Assembly: GCA_937973585.1 (NCBI GenBank)
Contig: CALJKN010000029.1
Span: 1-6,704 of the forward strand
Length of the DNA: 6,704 nucleotides
Reading direction: 5' to 3'
Source: an uncultured Helicobacteraceae bacterium
GTDB lineage: Bacteria > Campylobacterota > Campylobacteria > Campylobacterales > UBA6016
In this document: in pieces, positions 1-5,701 of the stretch
Layout: the number at the start of each line of letters is the position of its first letter
How positions within the stretch are numbered: position 1 is the stretch's first letter
Program-made: the position numbers and the translations under genes
The notes under the pieces: model-generated
What the model saw: the letters and a program-made list of their open reading frames with translations, nothing else
What the model was told of the DNA's origin: nothing
Databases searched by the model: none

Positions 1-296
1 ATCAGCTCTATATGGGTATCAATTTTTGTCTTGCCACATATCGATTCTTAGGCGTTTTTGAATCTAAAAACCAAAGCTCGGACGGCACGCATATAGATTC
101 TATAGTACCGCTAGGTAGCGATTTTAGTATAGAGGCAGGCAAAAGCTATGCGGACGTTAGATTTGCCACCAGTATAGGCGGCGGTAGGATATTCGGCGGT
201 TTTAGCGATTTTCTCGTAGAGACTAGCGGCAAATCTATACTTTGCAAAAATATCGAGTTTACCGAAGTAAACGACAAAAAGGCGGTTTTTATATGA
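1..296 (+). CDS. cas5: Probable Cas5 (type I-B Cascade subunit), C-terminal part only
   Basis: The reading frame is open from the left edge (first full codon at base 3) to a TGA at 294-296, so at least 98 C-terminal residues are seen and the true start lies outside the window. The segment LYMGINFCLATYRFLG resembles the 'YLG..' block of Cas5 RAMP proteins, and the short hydrophobic tail ending KKAVFI is like many Cas5 C-termini. Cas5 binds the 5' handle of crRNA in Cascade and pairs with Cas7 and Cas8. The assignment rests mainly on position: in type I-B loci cas5 normally lies directly before cas3, and here its stop codon overlaps the cas3 start (ATGA), implying translational coupling. The family match by eye is moderate; no catalytic residue is expected or seen in this part. 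Confidence 0.72.
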   Translation, partial: QLYMGINFCLATYRFLGVFESKNQSSDGTHIDSIVPLGSDFSIEAGKSYADVRFATSIGGGRIFGGFSDFLVETSGKSILCKNIEFTEVNDKKAVFI

Positions 297-2476
297 ACTG
301 CCTCTCTCATCCCGGCAAGCCGCTATCGTCGCATGTAGAAAATATTGCCGCCTTTGACCCAAACGACGAGCTTTTTGCATTGGCGGCAAAGTTTCACGAC
401 CTCGGCAAAACTACGGACTCTTTTCAAAAATACATAAAAGAAGAGACAAAAAGCGGCGAACCACATGCCTTTGTCTCTGCGGCGCTTTTTTTGATTCAAT
501 TTTCAAAAGAGCTTGACGCTAAATCCTTACTGTTTGTATATAACGCTATTGTCAGCCATCATACAAGCCTAAAATCGGTATCCGATATTTTTGAAGAGTT
601 TTCCGATACACAAAGGGTCGCTTTAGCTCAAAAACAAAAGGATGTTATTTTTGCCAAAGATGACGTTAAAGCATACTTTGGCCTGAAGTTTGACGATTTT
701 AAAGAGCTAAAAAAATTTAGGCTTCAAAACGACGCTATACATCCGATTTCTTTTGTGATTGACGACTACATCCGCCAAAAAGAGCTTTTTTCAAAACTAA
801 TTTTTGCCGACAAATACGAGGCGATATTTTCGGATACTCTAACAAAAAACAGCGCCAAATATCCGCTTGAAAACCTCTATGATTTCAAAGCCAAACTCCA
901 AAAAAACAAAAAAAGAGACGACGCAAGAGAGAGCGTATTTAAAGAGTTTGAACAAAATCCAAACAAAAATATCTACTTGCTTACCGCCCCGACAGGTATA
1001 GGCAAAACGCTATTATCTCTTGAGCTTGCACTAAAAATCAAAGAGCAAAGAGCTCTCGATAGGGTCGTTTACACGATTCCTTTTACGAGTATCATTGACC
1101 AAACAGTCTCTATTTTTGATGCAATCTACCCAAGGCAAATCACAAAACATCATCATAAAGCCGAATACAAAATAGCCGATGATGATGCGATTAACGACTA
1201 CGACAGGCTAAAGTTTATTACTGAGAGTTGGAGCGAGCCTTTTATCGTCTCTACTTTTTATCAGCTATTTTTTGCCCTTTTTTCAAATAACAACGCCGAT
1301 AATGTCAAATTCCAAAGCCTTCGAAACAGCGTAGTCGTGATGGATGAGGTGCAGGCTATCCCGCATCAGCTCTGGAGCGTAATGCGTGAGATGTTTGATG
1401 CAATTAGTAAAAAATTAAATACGGTTTTTGTGCTTATGAGCGCTACGATGCCGATAATAACAAACGGCGGATGTCAACTTGCCGATAAAGAGGCGTTTTT
1501 TGGGTTTCAAAATAGATATAGACTGGGGTTTGTAGAGTTTGCGAGTCAAAGCGAAGATGAGAAAATAAACGAGCTAAAAGGGCTTATAAAGGCAAAATAC
1601 GAAGATGGCAAATCCGTACTTTGCGTCGTCAACACTATAAAAAACTCTAAAAGGCTATTTAAAGCGCTGCAAGACGAGCTAGGCGAGAATGTTTTTTGTC
1701 TGAACTCATATATGCTTGCGGGTGACAGAGACGAGACCATAAAAGGCCTCAAAGAGCCAAATTCAAATCTCGTCAAAAACAAAATCCTCATATCTACACA
1801 GGTCATAGAGGCAGGGGTTGACCTTGATTTTGATGTCGGTTTTAGGGAGTTGTCGCCTCTTAGTTCTATTATCCAAACTGCCGGACGGGTCAACCGCGAG
1901 GGGGTGAAAGAGCAAGCAGATGTGTTCGTGTTTGATACGCTTGGATTTGAGATATACGATAGGTCGCTTATGACGGAGACTGAAAAAATAAAAAAATACC
2001 TTGTCGAAACCCTTGCAAATGAGCCCGTAGAAGAGCAAAATATCTTGAACTATATTGAAAGCTATTTCAAAGCGGTCGGCGATTGTCTGGGCGACAGCAA
2101 GGATATAGCCAAAGCGATAGAAAAATTTGACTTCAAAAAAATAGACGAAGCCATAAACGAGATTTTTAAAACTGAAAATGAGAGCGTCGTGTCGGTAGCT
2201 ATCGGTATAGATTTGGGCGAATATGAAAAGAGCTATTTTGAACAGGCAAAGACGCTTGGCAGGTGGGAGCTAAAATCATTTAAAGAACGGTTATTTAAAG
2301 AGATGTCTTGCCATATTGTCAACATTAAAAAGAAAGACCTAGCCGCAATAGGTCAAAATCCGCAGACGAGCGAAATATTTGGGGTGCAATATATTATAGA
2401 TGAGGGCGGTATATATTCAAAAGCTAGCGGATTTTTGATAGAGGCAGAAAAATCCCCTGAAAGCTGTTTTGACTAA
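293..2476 (+). CDS. cas3: CRISPR-associated nuclease-helicase Cas3 (HD domain plus DExD/H helicase)
   Basis: Cas3 is recruited by target-bound Cascade, nicks the displaced strand and degrades the DNA while translocating with ATP. The 727-residue protein starts at the ATG overlapping the preceding stop (ATGA). An in-frame extension to 242 exists but would lie wholly inside cas5. The N-terminal HD nuclease shows H14, H35-D36 (in HDLGK), H58, H89-H90 and a late Asp in FADKY (D173), so its metal ligands look complete. The helicase shows Walker A APTGIGKT (232-239), a DEVQ motif II (351-354) in place of the commoner DEVH/DEIH, SAT (383-385), STQVIEAGVD (501-510) and motif VI QTAGRVNREG (528-537). 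The remaining C-terminal part (about 560-727) is the accessory region expected for Cas3. All motifs look intact, so the protein should be active. HD and helicase are fused in one chain, as is usual for I-B. Confidence 0.95.
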   Translation: MNCLSHPGKPLSSHVENIAAFDPNDELFALAAKFHDLGKTTDSFQKYIKEETKSGEPHAFVSAALFLIQFSKELDAKSLLFVYNAIVSHHTSLKSVSDIFEEFSDTQRVALAQKQKDVIFAKDDVKAYFGLKFDDFKELKKFRLQNDAIHPISFVIDDYIRQKELFSKLIFADKYEAIFSDTLTKNSAKYPLENLYDFKAKLQKNKKRDDARESVFKEFEQNPNKNIYLLTAPTGIGKTLLSLELALKIKEQRALDRVVYTIPFTSIIDQTVSIFDAIYPRQITKHHHKAEYKIADDDAINDYDRLKFITESWSEPFIVSTFYQLFFALFSNNNADNVKFQSLRNSVVVMDEVQAIPHQLWSVMREMFDAISKKLNTVFVLMSATMPIITNGGCQLADKEAFFGFQNRYRLGFVEFASQSEDEKINELKGLIKAKYEDGKSVLCVVNTIKNSKRLFKALQDELGENVFCLNSYMLAGDRDETIKGLKEPNSNLVKNKILISTQVIEAGVDLDFDVGFRELSPLSSIIQTAGRVNREGVKEQADVFVFDTLGFEIYDRSLMTETEKIKKYLVETLANEPVEEQNILNYIESYFKAVGDCLGDSKDIAKAIEKFDFKKIDEAINEIFKTENESVVSVAIGIDLGEYEKSYFEQAKTLGRWELKSFKERLFKEMSCHIVNIKKKDLAAIGQNPQTSEIFGVQYIIDEGGIYSKASGFLIEAEKSPESCFD

Positions 2477-2501
2477 CTGTGACATTTGTACTACAATGTC
2501 A
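2469..2501 (+). promoter_or_regulatory. Promoter and palindromic operator of the toxin-antitoxin pair
   Basis: A sigma70-like promoter is visible: TTGACT at 2469-2474, a 17-bp spacer, and TACAAT at 2492-2497. The -35 box covers the end of cas3, whose stop is at 2474-2476. A perfect 7-bp inverted repeat, TGACATT (2480-2486) and AATGTCA (2495-2501), separated by 8 bp, covers the spacer and the -10 box. This layout is typical of an autoregulated toxin-antitoxin operator where the antitoxin or the complex represses its own transcription. The predicted transcript start, about 2504, lies upstream of the ATG at 2525 and downstream of the alternative TTG start at 2486. Binding is inferred. Confidence 0.6.
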
Positions 2502-2524
2502 TCAATAGACTTTTGGAATGTAAT

Positions 2525-2815
2525 ATGACAATAACTACAATTTCGTTCAGGGATTTACAGCGAGGGGTTATGCCGACTGACGGTATAGTTCATTTGGTTG
2601 ATAAAAAGAGCGGGAAAAGCAAGGGTCTCTTTATACCTCCTATTTTTGAAAACGAGATTTTAGAGCTACTTGAAAATAGTGAAAAATCAAAAAAACAAAA
2701 GAAACTCCAAAGACTAAAGAGCTTTGCCGGTAAAAACATAATTGACGACAAATACGACAACCTATCCACGAGTGAAATTAAAAAGCAGATAGTTCTGGAG
2801 AAGTTTGGTGGCTAA
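2525..2815 (+). CDS. Putative antitoxin partner of the PIN toxin (VapB-like), 96 aa
   Basis: No antitoxin family could be named with certainty. The role is inferred from size, position directly upstream of and overlapping a PIN-domain gene, and the palindrome over its promoter. The protein begins MTITTISFRD, has a short beta-like section with DGIVHLVDKKSGKSKGLF (19-36), then a Lys/Glu-rich helical stretch (about 41-66) with many KK pairs, then LKSFAGK (64-70) and a C-terminal tail ending EKFGG. A basic middle and a flexible tail suit a DNA-binding antitoxin that wraps its toxin. The ATG at 2525 was chosen over an in-frame TTG at 2486 because the latter falls inside the predicted promoter; a weak GGA lies 7 nt upstream. 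Its last 8 nt overlap the toxin gene, so the two are probably translationally coupled. Confidence 0.6.
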   Translation: MTITTISFRDLQRGVMPTDGIVHLVDKKSGKSKGLFIPPIFENEILELLENSEKSKKQKKLQRLKSFAGKNIIDDKYDNLSTSEIKKQIVLEKFGG

Positions 2816-3218
2816 AAAGGTATTTTTGGACACAAATATCGTAGCCGATGTGATATGCGGCGCCAGGGCAAGACACAAAGACGCTATGAGACTTTTGGAG
2901 AGACTAATACTTGACGACTATGATATTTGTGTCAGTGAAGACATGATAACTACGCTTTATTATATATCCAAAGACAAAACTACAGCTTTAGAGTTTTTTA
3001 GAAATGTTGTTTTTATAGACTGGGAGATTTTGCCTTTTAATATGGGTATGCTTGCCCTCGGCATCGAGATGTCACTTGAGAATGGGCTTGATTTGGAAGA
3101 TATTTTGCAGTGTTTATGCGCAAAAAATGGCGGCTGTACATTGCTAATTACTAACGACAAAAAGTTTTTTGATTGCGGTATCGAGATTTTGAGCGTAGAA
3201 AAGTTTTTGAAACAATAA
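2808..3218 (+). CDS. PIN-domain ribonuclease toxin, VapC-like
   Basis: This 136-residue protein has the size and motif order of a VapC-type PIN endoribonuclease, whose members cleave RNA (often tRNA or rRNA) using Mg2+ held by a cluster of acidic residues. Visible acidic positions are D8 in VFLDTNIVADV, E44-D45 in CVSED, D95/D98 in GLDLEDILQCLCA and D117 in ITNDKKFF. The last two blocks resemble the 'FEDALQ...A' and 'TND..F' signatures of the PF13470-type PIN group. A GTG start at 2808 is preferred because GGAG at 2797-2800 is spaced 7 nt from it; TTG at 2805 is the alternative and would be only 4 nt from it. It overlaps the upstream antitoxin-like gene by 8 nt. The module separates cas3 from cas4, which is not part of a standard I-B operon. 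Target RNA is unknown. Confidence 0.85.
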   Translation: MAKKVFLDTNIVADVICGARARHKDAMRLLERLILDDYDICVSEDMITTLYYISKDKTTALEFFRNVVFIDWEILPFNMGMLALGIEMSLENGLDLEDILQCLCAKNGGCTLLITNDKKFFDCGIEILSVEKFLKQ

Positions 3219-3276
3219 AAGCGGATTCTACACTCTACACAATACACTTCTTGCAACATAAGATAAGCAGCATAAA

Positions 3277-3319
3277 GGCGCATATTTTGAAAAAGTATAA
3301 TATAAAACCCAAAAGCGCC
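3277..3319 (+). promoter_or_regulatory. Candidate promoter of the cas4-cas2-cas1 genes, framed by an inverted repeat
   Basis: The 126-nt gap between the toxin gene and cas4 (3219-3344) contains no convincing gene. It carries a perfect TATAAT at 3296-3301 with AT-rich sequence around it and no clear -35 box, as is common in Campylobacterota promoters. The box sits in the 20-nt loop of an interrupted inverted repeat: GGCGC (3277-3281) plus TTTTG (3285-3289) on the left, CAAAA plus GCGCC (3310-3319) on the right, with a 3-nt bulge on the left. This could be an operator or a structured leader. It would give the adaptation genes their own transcription start. The promoter is a pattern match only. 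Confidence 0.4.
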
Positions 3320-3344
3320 CTACCAACCTTTGACAAGCTACTCG

Positions 3345-3842
3345 ATGTTTACGCTTGACGACATCACCGGAACCCTCATAAACTACTACGCCACCTGTCG
3401 CCGCGAGGCGTGGCTATACGCTAGACATATACACGCCGACCAGTCGGACGACGCTATCACGATGGGGCGAGCGCTTGCCGAGATACGAGATAAGGGGCAA
3501 GATTTTCCTTTTTCTAATCTGCATTTTGACAAGCTAGAGAAAAAAGCGGGGCATTATCTGATTACCGAACACAAAAAGACGATGAGCAATCCAGAGGCAG
3601 CAAAGGCGCAACTGCTTTTTTATATGTATCTCTTAAAAACCGGATTAAAACTCAAAAAGATTGAAGGCAAAGTCATATCAGGCAAGACGGTGATATATGC
3701 AGAAGGGAGCGACGAGGCTTTTTCGTCATTGGAGGCGATGATGGACGAATTGGCGCTATTCGTCCAGACCCCTACCCCACCCCCGTATGAACGGACAAAA
3801 TGGTGCAAAGGGTGCGCCTACAAAAGCTATTGCGAAGGGTAA
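3345..3842 (+). CDS. cas4: CRISPR-associated exonuclease Cas4 (RecB-like, iron-sulfur)
   Basis: Cas4 trims prespacers and helps choose PAM-bearing ends for Cas1-Cas2. The 165-residue protein, near the short end for the family, has the four cysteines that ligate the 4Fe-4S cluster: C18 (in YYATCRREAW) and C154, C157, C163 (in KWCKGCAYKSYC at the extreme C-terminus). The RecB-type nuclease core is seen as D62 (HFDKLEKK), E75 and K77 (LITEHKKT), followed by the Q-containing helix AAKAQLLFYMYLLKTG typical of this fold. The ATG at 3345 is chosen; an in-frame TTG at 3330 would add five residues. No good Shine-Dalgarno precedes either. It is first of three adaptation genes, with cas2 starting 4 nt after its stop. 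Confidence 0.93.
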   Translation: MFTLDDITGTLINYYATCRREAWLYARHIHADQSDDAITMGRALAEIRDKGQDFPFSNLHFDKLEKKAGHYLITEHKKTMSNPEAAKAQLLFYMYLLKTGLKLKKIEGKVISGKTVIYAEGSDEAFSSLEAMMDELALFVQTPTPPPYERTKWCKGCAYKSYCEG

Positions 3843-3846
3843 AGCG

Positions 3847-4128
3847 ATGTATGTGATACTAGTGTACGACATAGCGGGCAGAGAGCTAAAGGAGCGTGAC
3901 AACTCTAGGCGTATCCGAAAAACCATAGAAAAGTACCTGCCGAGAGTGCAATACAGCGTCTACGAGGGCGAAATCAAAGAGTCCGATATGAAAAAACTAA
4001 AAGCCGAACTGACAAAACACGCCGAGAGCGAGCTAGACAGCATAATATTTTACGAATTTGCAAAGCTCAGCCACTCAAAACGGACGGTTATCGGCATAGA
4101 CAAGCTAGACTCAATATTTACAGAATAA
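3847..4128 (+). CDS. cas2: CRISPR-associated protein Cas2
   Basis: Cas2 dimers form the core on which two Cas1 dimers assemble to integrate spacers. The 93-residue length is normal for the family. The N-terminal ferredoxin-like strand MYVILVYDI carries the conserved Asp (D8), followed by the Arg-rich helix RRIRKTIEKYLPRVQYSVYEGEI, which is typical Cas2. The ATG at 3847 is clear: the Cas2 fold begins there, and AAGGG at 3835-3839 lies 7 nt upstream, embedded in the end of cas4. The frame is open further upstream, but that extension lies inside cas4. The gene lies before cas1, the reverse of the usual cas4-cas1-cas2 order. Confidence 0.94.
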   Translation: MYVILVYDIAGRELKERDNSRRIRKTIEKYLPRVQYSVYEGEIKESDMKKLKAELTKHAESELDSIIFYEFAKLSHSKRTVIGIDKLDSIFTE

Positions 4129-4253
4129 AATTTGACGGCGTAGCCGGATTCTCAGGCGCCAGCCTGTAGCTTTAGGGGGTTGCAAGGGACGCTTGCGTCC
4201 CTGCCGCAAATGCGGGCTTTGCCTGTATTTGTGTGTAAAATCAAGGAGACGAT
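4129..4253 (+). other. Hairpin-rich spacer between cas2 and cas1
   Basis: This 125-nt gap has no gene but four consecutive perfect short palindromes: CGGC-GTA-GCCG (4136-4146), CAGGC-GCCA-GCCTG (4153-4166), AGGGACG-CTTG-CGTCCCT (4185-4202) and CCGC-AAAT-GCGG (4204-4215). It is more GC-rich than its surroundings. The third is the most stable, with a 7-bp stem and 4-nt loop. None is followed by a U run, so a standard rho-independent terminator is not supported. It may be a structured mRNA segment setting the cas1 level, a small repeat-derived insertion, or a processing site. The segment ends with a strong Shine-Dalgarno for cas1 (AAGGAG, 4243-4248). Confidence 0.5.
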
Positions 4254-5267
4254 ATGCAAAAGACGGATAGGGTGCATTTTTTAACAGGCAGAGGGAAGCT
4301 ATACAGGCGGGATAACAACATAGTCTTTACGGCTACGGATGAAAACGGCGTGGAGAATGGAGTGCCGAAAGCTCTGCCGATAAACGCCATCGACGAGCTA
4401 TATATCACGGCAAATATAGAGACCGACACAAATACCCTATGTTTTTTGGCGGACAACAACACCCTTGTTCATCTCTTTACCCATACGGGGGCACACAGGG
4501 GAAACATCTACCCGAACACCCCAAACGCCGTCAATAAAAGCGGATTTGTCCTCTTGCAACAGCTACGAGCCTTTGACCACACCGAACACAGGCTATATAT
4601 CGCAAAGCAAATCACAAAAGGACACATCAGAGCAGGTATCAAAAACCTACAAAAATACAAAGTAGACACCTCTCTCGTTTTGTCGTCGCTAGAGGCCGGA
4701 GTGGATGCAGCCGCTAGCATAGACGCTTTGATGGGCGTAGAAGGGAGCTTTAAGAGGGGGTACTACGAAGGGTGGAATCAAATCGTCAAAAACCAAAAAA
4801 GCTTCAAGTTTACAGAGCGAAGCAAGCGCCCTCCGGCGGACAAGATAAACGCCCTCATCAGCTACTTCAATACCCGTATTTACAATATCTGCCTATCCGA
4901 AATCTACAAGACAGAGCTAGACCCTAGGATCGGCTATCTGCACGAACCAAACTACAAGAGTCTCAGCCTGCATCTCGACCTAGCCGAAATATTCAAGCCC
5001 ATCATCGGCGACAATATGATATTTTTGATGTTAAATCGTGAAGAGATAACGGCAAAAGACTTTGAGAGCGACGCCGGACGACTACGCTTTACCAAAGATG
5101 CGATCAAAAAAATAGAGCTAAAATTTATCGCCAAAATGACCGAGCAGATAGAGGTAGCGGGCACGGGTGGGCAACTGCTGACATGGAGACAAATCATCCG
5201 CAGAGAGGCAAACAGACTCAAAAAGTGTATTTGCGAAACGAGCGAATACGAGCCGTTTGGGGTATAA
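4254..5267 (+). CDS. cas1: CRISPR-associated integrase Cas1
   Basis: Cas1 is the metal-dependent integrase that joins prespacer ends to the leader-repeat junction. The 337-residue chain is of usual length for a type I Cas1. The N-terminal beta domain begins KTDRVHFLTGRGKLYRRDNNIVF. The C-terminal helical domain holds the catalytic metal ligands: E163 in LMGVEGSFKRGYY, H230 in IGYLHEP, and D242/E245 in SLHLDLAEIFKP, all present. The conserved tyrosine-rich run after E163 and the SYFN/Y helix around 203-210 also fit. The start at 4254 is supported by AAGGAG at 4243-4248, 5 nt upstream. The gene is followed by the CRISPR leader and repeat, as expected for an adaptation module next to its array. 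Confidence 0.97.
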   Translation: MQKTDRVHFLTGRGKLYRRDNNIVFTATDENGVENGVPKALPINAIDELYITANIETDTNTLCFLADNNTLVHLFTHTGAHRGNIYPNTPNAVNKSGFVLLQQLRAFDHTEHRLYIAKQITKGHIRAGIKNLQKYKVDTSLVLSSLEAGVDAAASIDALMGVEGSFKRGYYEGWNQIVKNQKSFKFTERSKRPPADKINALISYFNTRIYNICLSEIYKTELDPRIGYLHEPNYKSLSLHLDLAEIFKPIIGDNMIFLMLNREEITAKDFESDAGRLRFTKDAIKKIELKFIAKMTEQIEVAGTGGQLLTWRQIIRREANRLKKCICETSEYEPFGV

Positions 5268-5389
5268 ATGCCTAGTTTGATATGAGTGACTATTACCACG
5301 ATAAAGCTATTTGTAAGATTGCAAAAAATCACCGCAATACCAAACAACTCACCGACCGCCTCTATTTTTGGTCGCCAAAAACTGCATAA

Positions 5390-5457
5390 ATTCAGCCATA
5401 GATAAGGTTATTTTTTATTTTCGAATACTTATTTAAAGCTTATTTTATCGGCATTTA
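5390..5457 (+). promoter_or_regulatory. CRISPR leader, AT-rich
   Basis: Between cas1 and the repeat lies a gene-poor stretch (5268-5457) whose last part is strongly AT-rich, as CRISPR leaders usually are. Four copies of TTATTT occur at 5408, 5415, 5429 and 5440. The last two belong to a direct repeat CTTATTT spaced 11 nt apart, close to one helical turn. This could be the leader signal that positions the Cas1-Cas2 integrase, and the A/T-rich hexamers could serve as the -10 region for array transcription. Further upstream, at 5365-5381, is a perfect palindrome TTTTTGG-TCG-CCAAAAA of unknown role. Leader identity comes from position and composition; the exact boundaries are not known. Confidence 0.55.
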
Positions 5458-5492
5458 GTTAGGATTCGAAGAACCCCAATGGGGATTGAAAC
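5458..5492 (+). CRISPR. Single CRISPR repeat (type I-B-like), leader-proximal
   Basis: One repeat-like unit lies downstream of the leader. It has a short hairpin CCCC-AAT-GGGG (5474-5484) and ends in ATTGAAAC (5485-5492), the 8-nt 3' part that becomes the crRNA 5' handle in type I-B and related systems. The 3' boundary at 5492 is firm by this motif. The 5' boundary is a guess (GTTAGG at 5458) because only one copy exists to compare; 30 to 37 nt would all be plausible. No second copy, exact or degenerate, was found within the remaining 1.2 kb of the window, so this is either the first repeat of an array cut off here or a one-repeat remnant. It lies next to an apparently intact cas1-cas2-cas4 set. 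Confidence 0.75.
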
Positions 5493-5556
5493 TCTTGAAA
5501 GTAAAATAGAAGACGCAAACAAAGAAATAGCAATACTTAAGATACGGGAAAACTGA
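5493..5556 (+). other. Coding-like fragment directly after the repeat: possible spacer plus phage gene 3' end
   Basis: The sequence after the repeat reads without a stop as TLESKIEDANKEIAILKIREN and then TGA at 5554-5556. This is a heptad-like, coiled-coil-type tail that looks like the 3' end of a real gene. The frame continues back through the repeat to an ATG at 5479, which would give a 25-residue peptide, but the repeat part is not expected to be coding. The first 30-40 nt could be a spacer, yet no repeat follows it. The fragment looks like the end of a phage gene whose upstream part has been replaced by the CRISPR repeat. This is an interpretation from one short stretch. Confidence 0.35.
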
Positions 5557-5701
5557 ACCCGAATCCATATTCAAGCGTGCGAATGGATACTAAGCCAAAC
5601 TAAGCTACAATAACACTCATAAGCCCTGATAAAAAAGGCAAGGACTACCGATAAGACATAGAAGCTTATCGACCCTCTTAATCTACAAAGAGGAAACAAT
5701 A
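5557..5701 (+). promoter_or_regulatory. Structured 5' leader of the phage-type genes
   Basis: This 145-nt gap has no gene. It holds an imperfect hairpin at 5563-5588 (ATCCAT/TTC against GAATGGAT, one bulged A), a direct repeat ACTAAGC at 5589-5595 and 5599-5605 with 10-nt period, a perfect 7-bp inverted repeat CGATAAG/CTTATCG (5649-5655 and 5665-5671), and a 6-bp one CCTCTT/AAGAGG (5674-5679 and 5688-5693). The last contains the Shine-Dalgarno AGAGG, 8 nt before the ATG at 5702, so folding would hide the ribosome site. A TACAAT at 5606-5611 may be a -10 box but has no matching -35 box. Roles are inferred. Confidence 0.35.

Noticed and set aside
2486..2524. Upstream TTG start for the antitoxin gene adding 13 residues
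   Set aside because: It lies within the promoter and upstream of the predicted transcript start; the ATG at 2525 fits better.
3204..3211. TTTGAAAC at the end of the toxin gene, resembling the repeat handle (possible CreA-like pseudo-repeat)
   Set aside because: Only the last 7 of 8 handle bases match and there is no upstream CCCC/GGGG hairpin; it is part of the toxin coding sequence.
3173..3358. 61-codon frame spanning the toxin gene end and the gap before cas4
   Set aside because: It overlaps the end of the PIN gene and the predicted cas4 promoter and start, and its product looks like nothing known.
3766..3785. C-rich tract near the end of cas4 as a phase-variable site
   Set aside because: The longest run is only five C, interrupted by A and T, which is too short for slippage of the kind seen in Campylobacter contingency genes.
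4236..4241. TAAAAT as a -10 box for a separate cas1 promoter
   Set aside because: The predicted transcript start would fall in the Shine-Dalgarno, and no -35 box is present at a workable distance.
5282..5389. 35-codon frame starting MSDYYHDKAICKIAKNH between cas1 and the leader
   Set aside because: It has no ribosome binding site, no recognisable domain, and contains a palindrome at 5365-5381; a chance frame in the leader-proximal gap is more likely.
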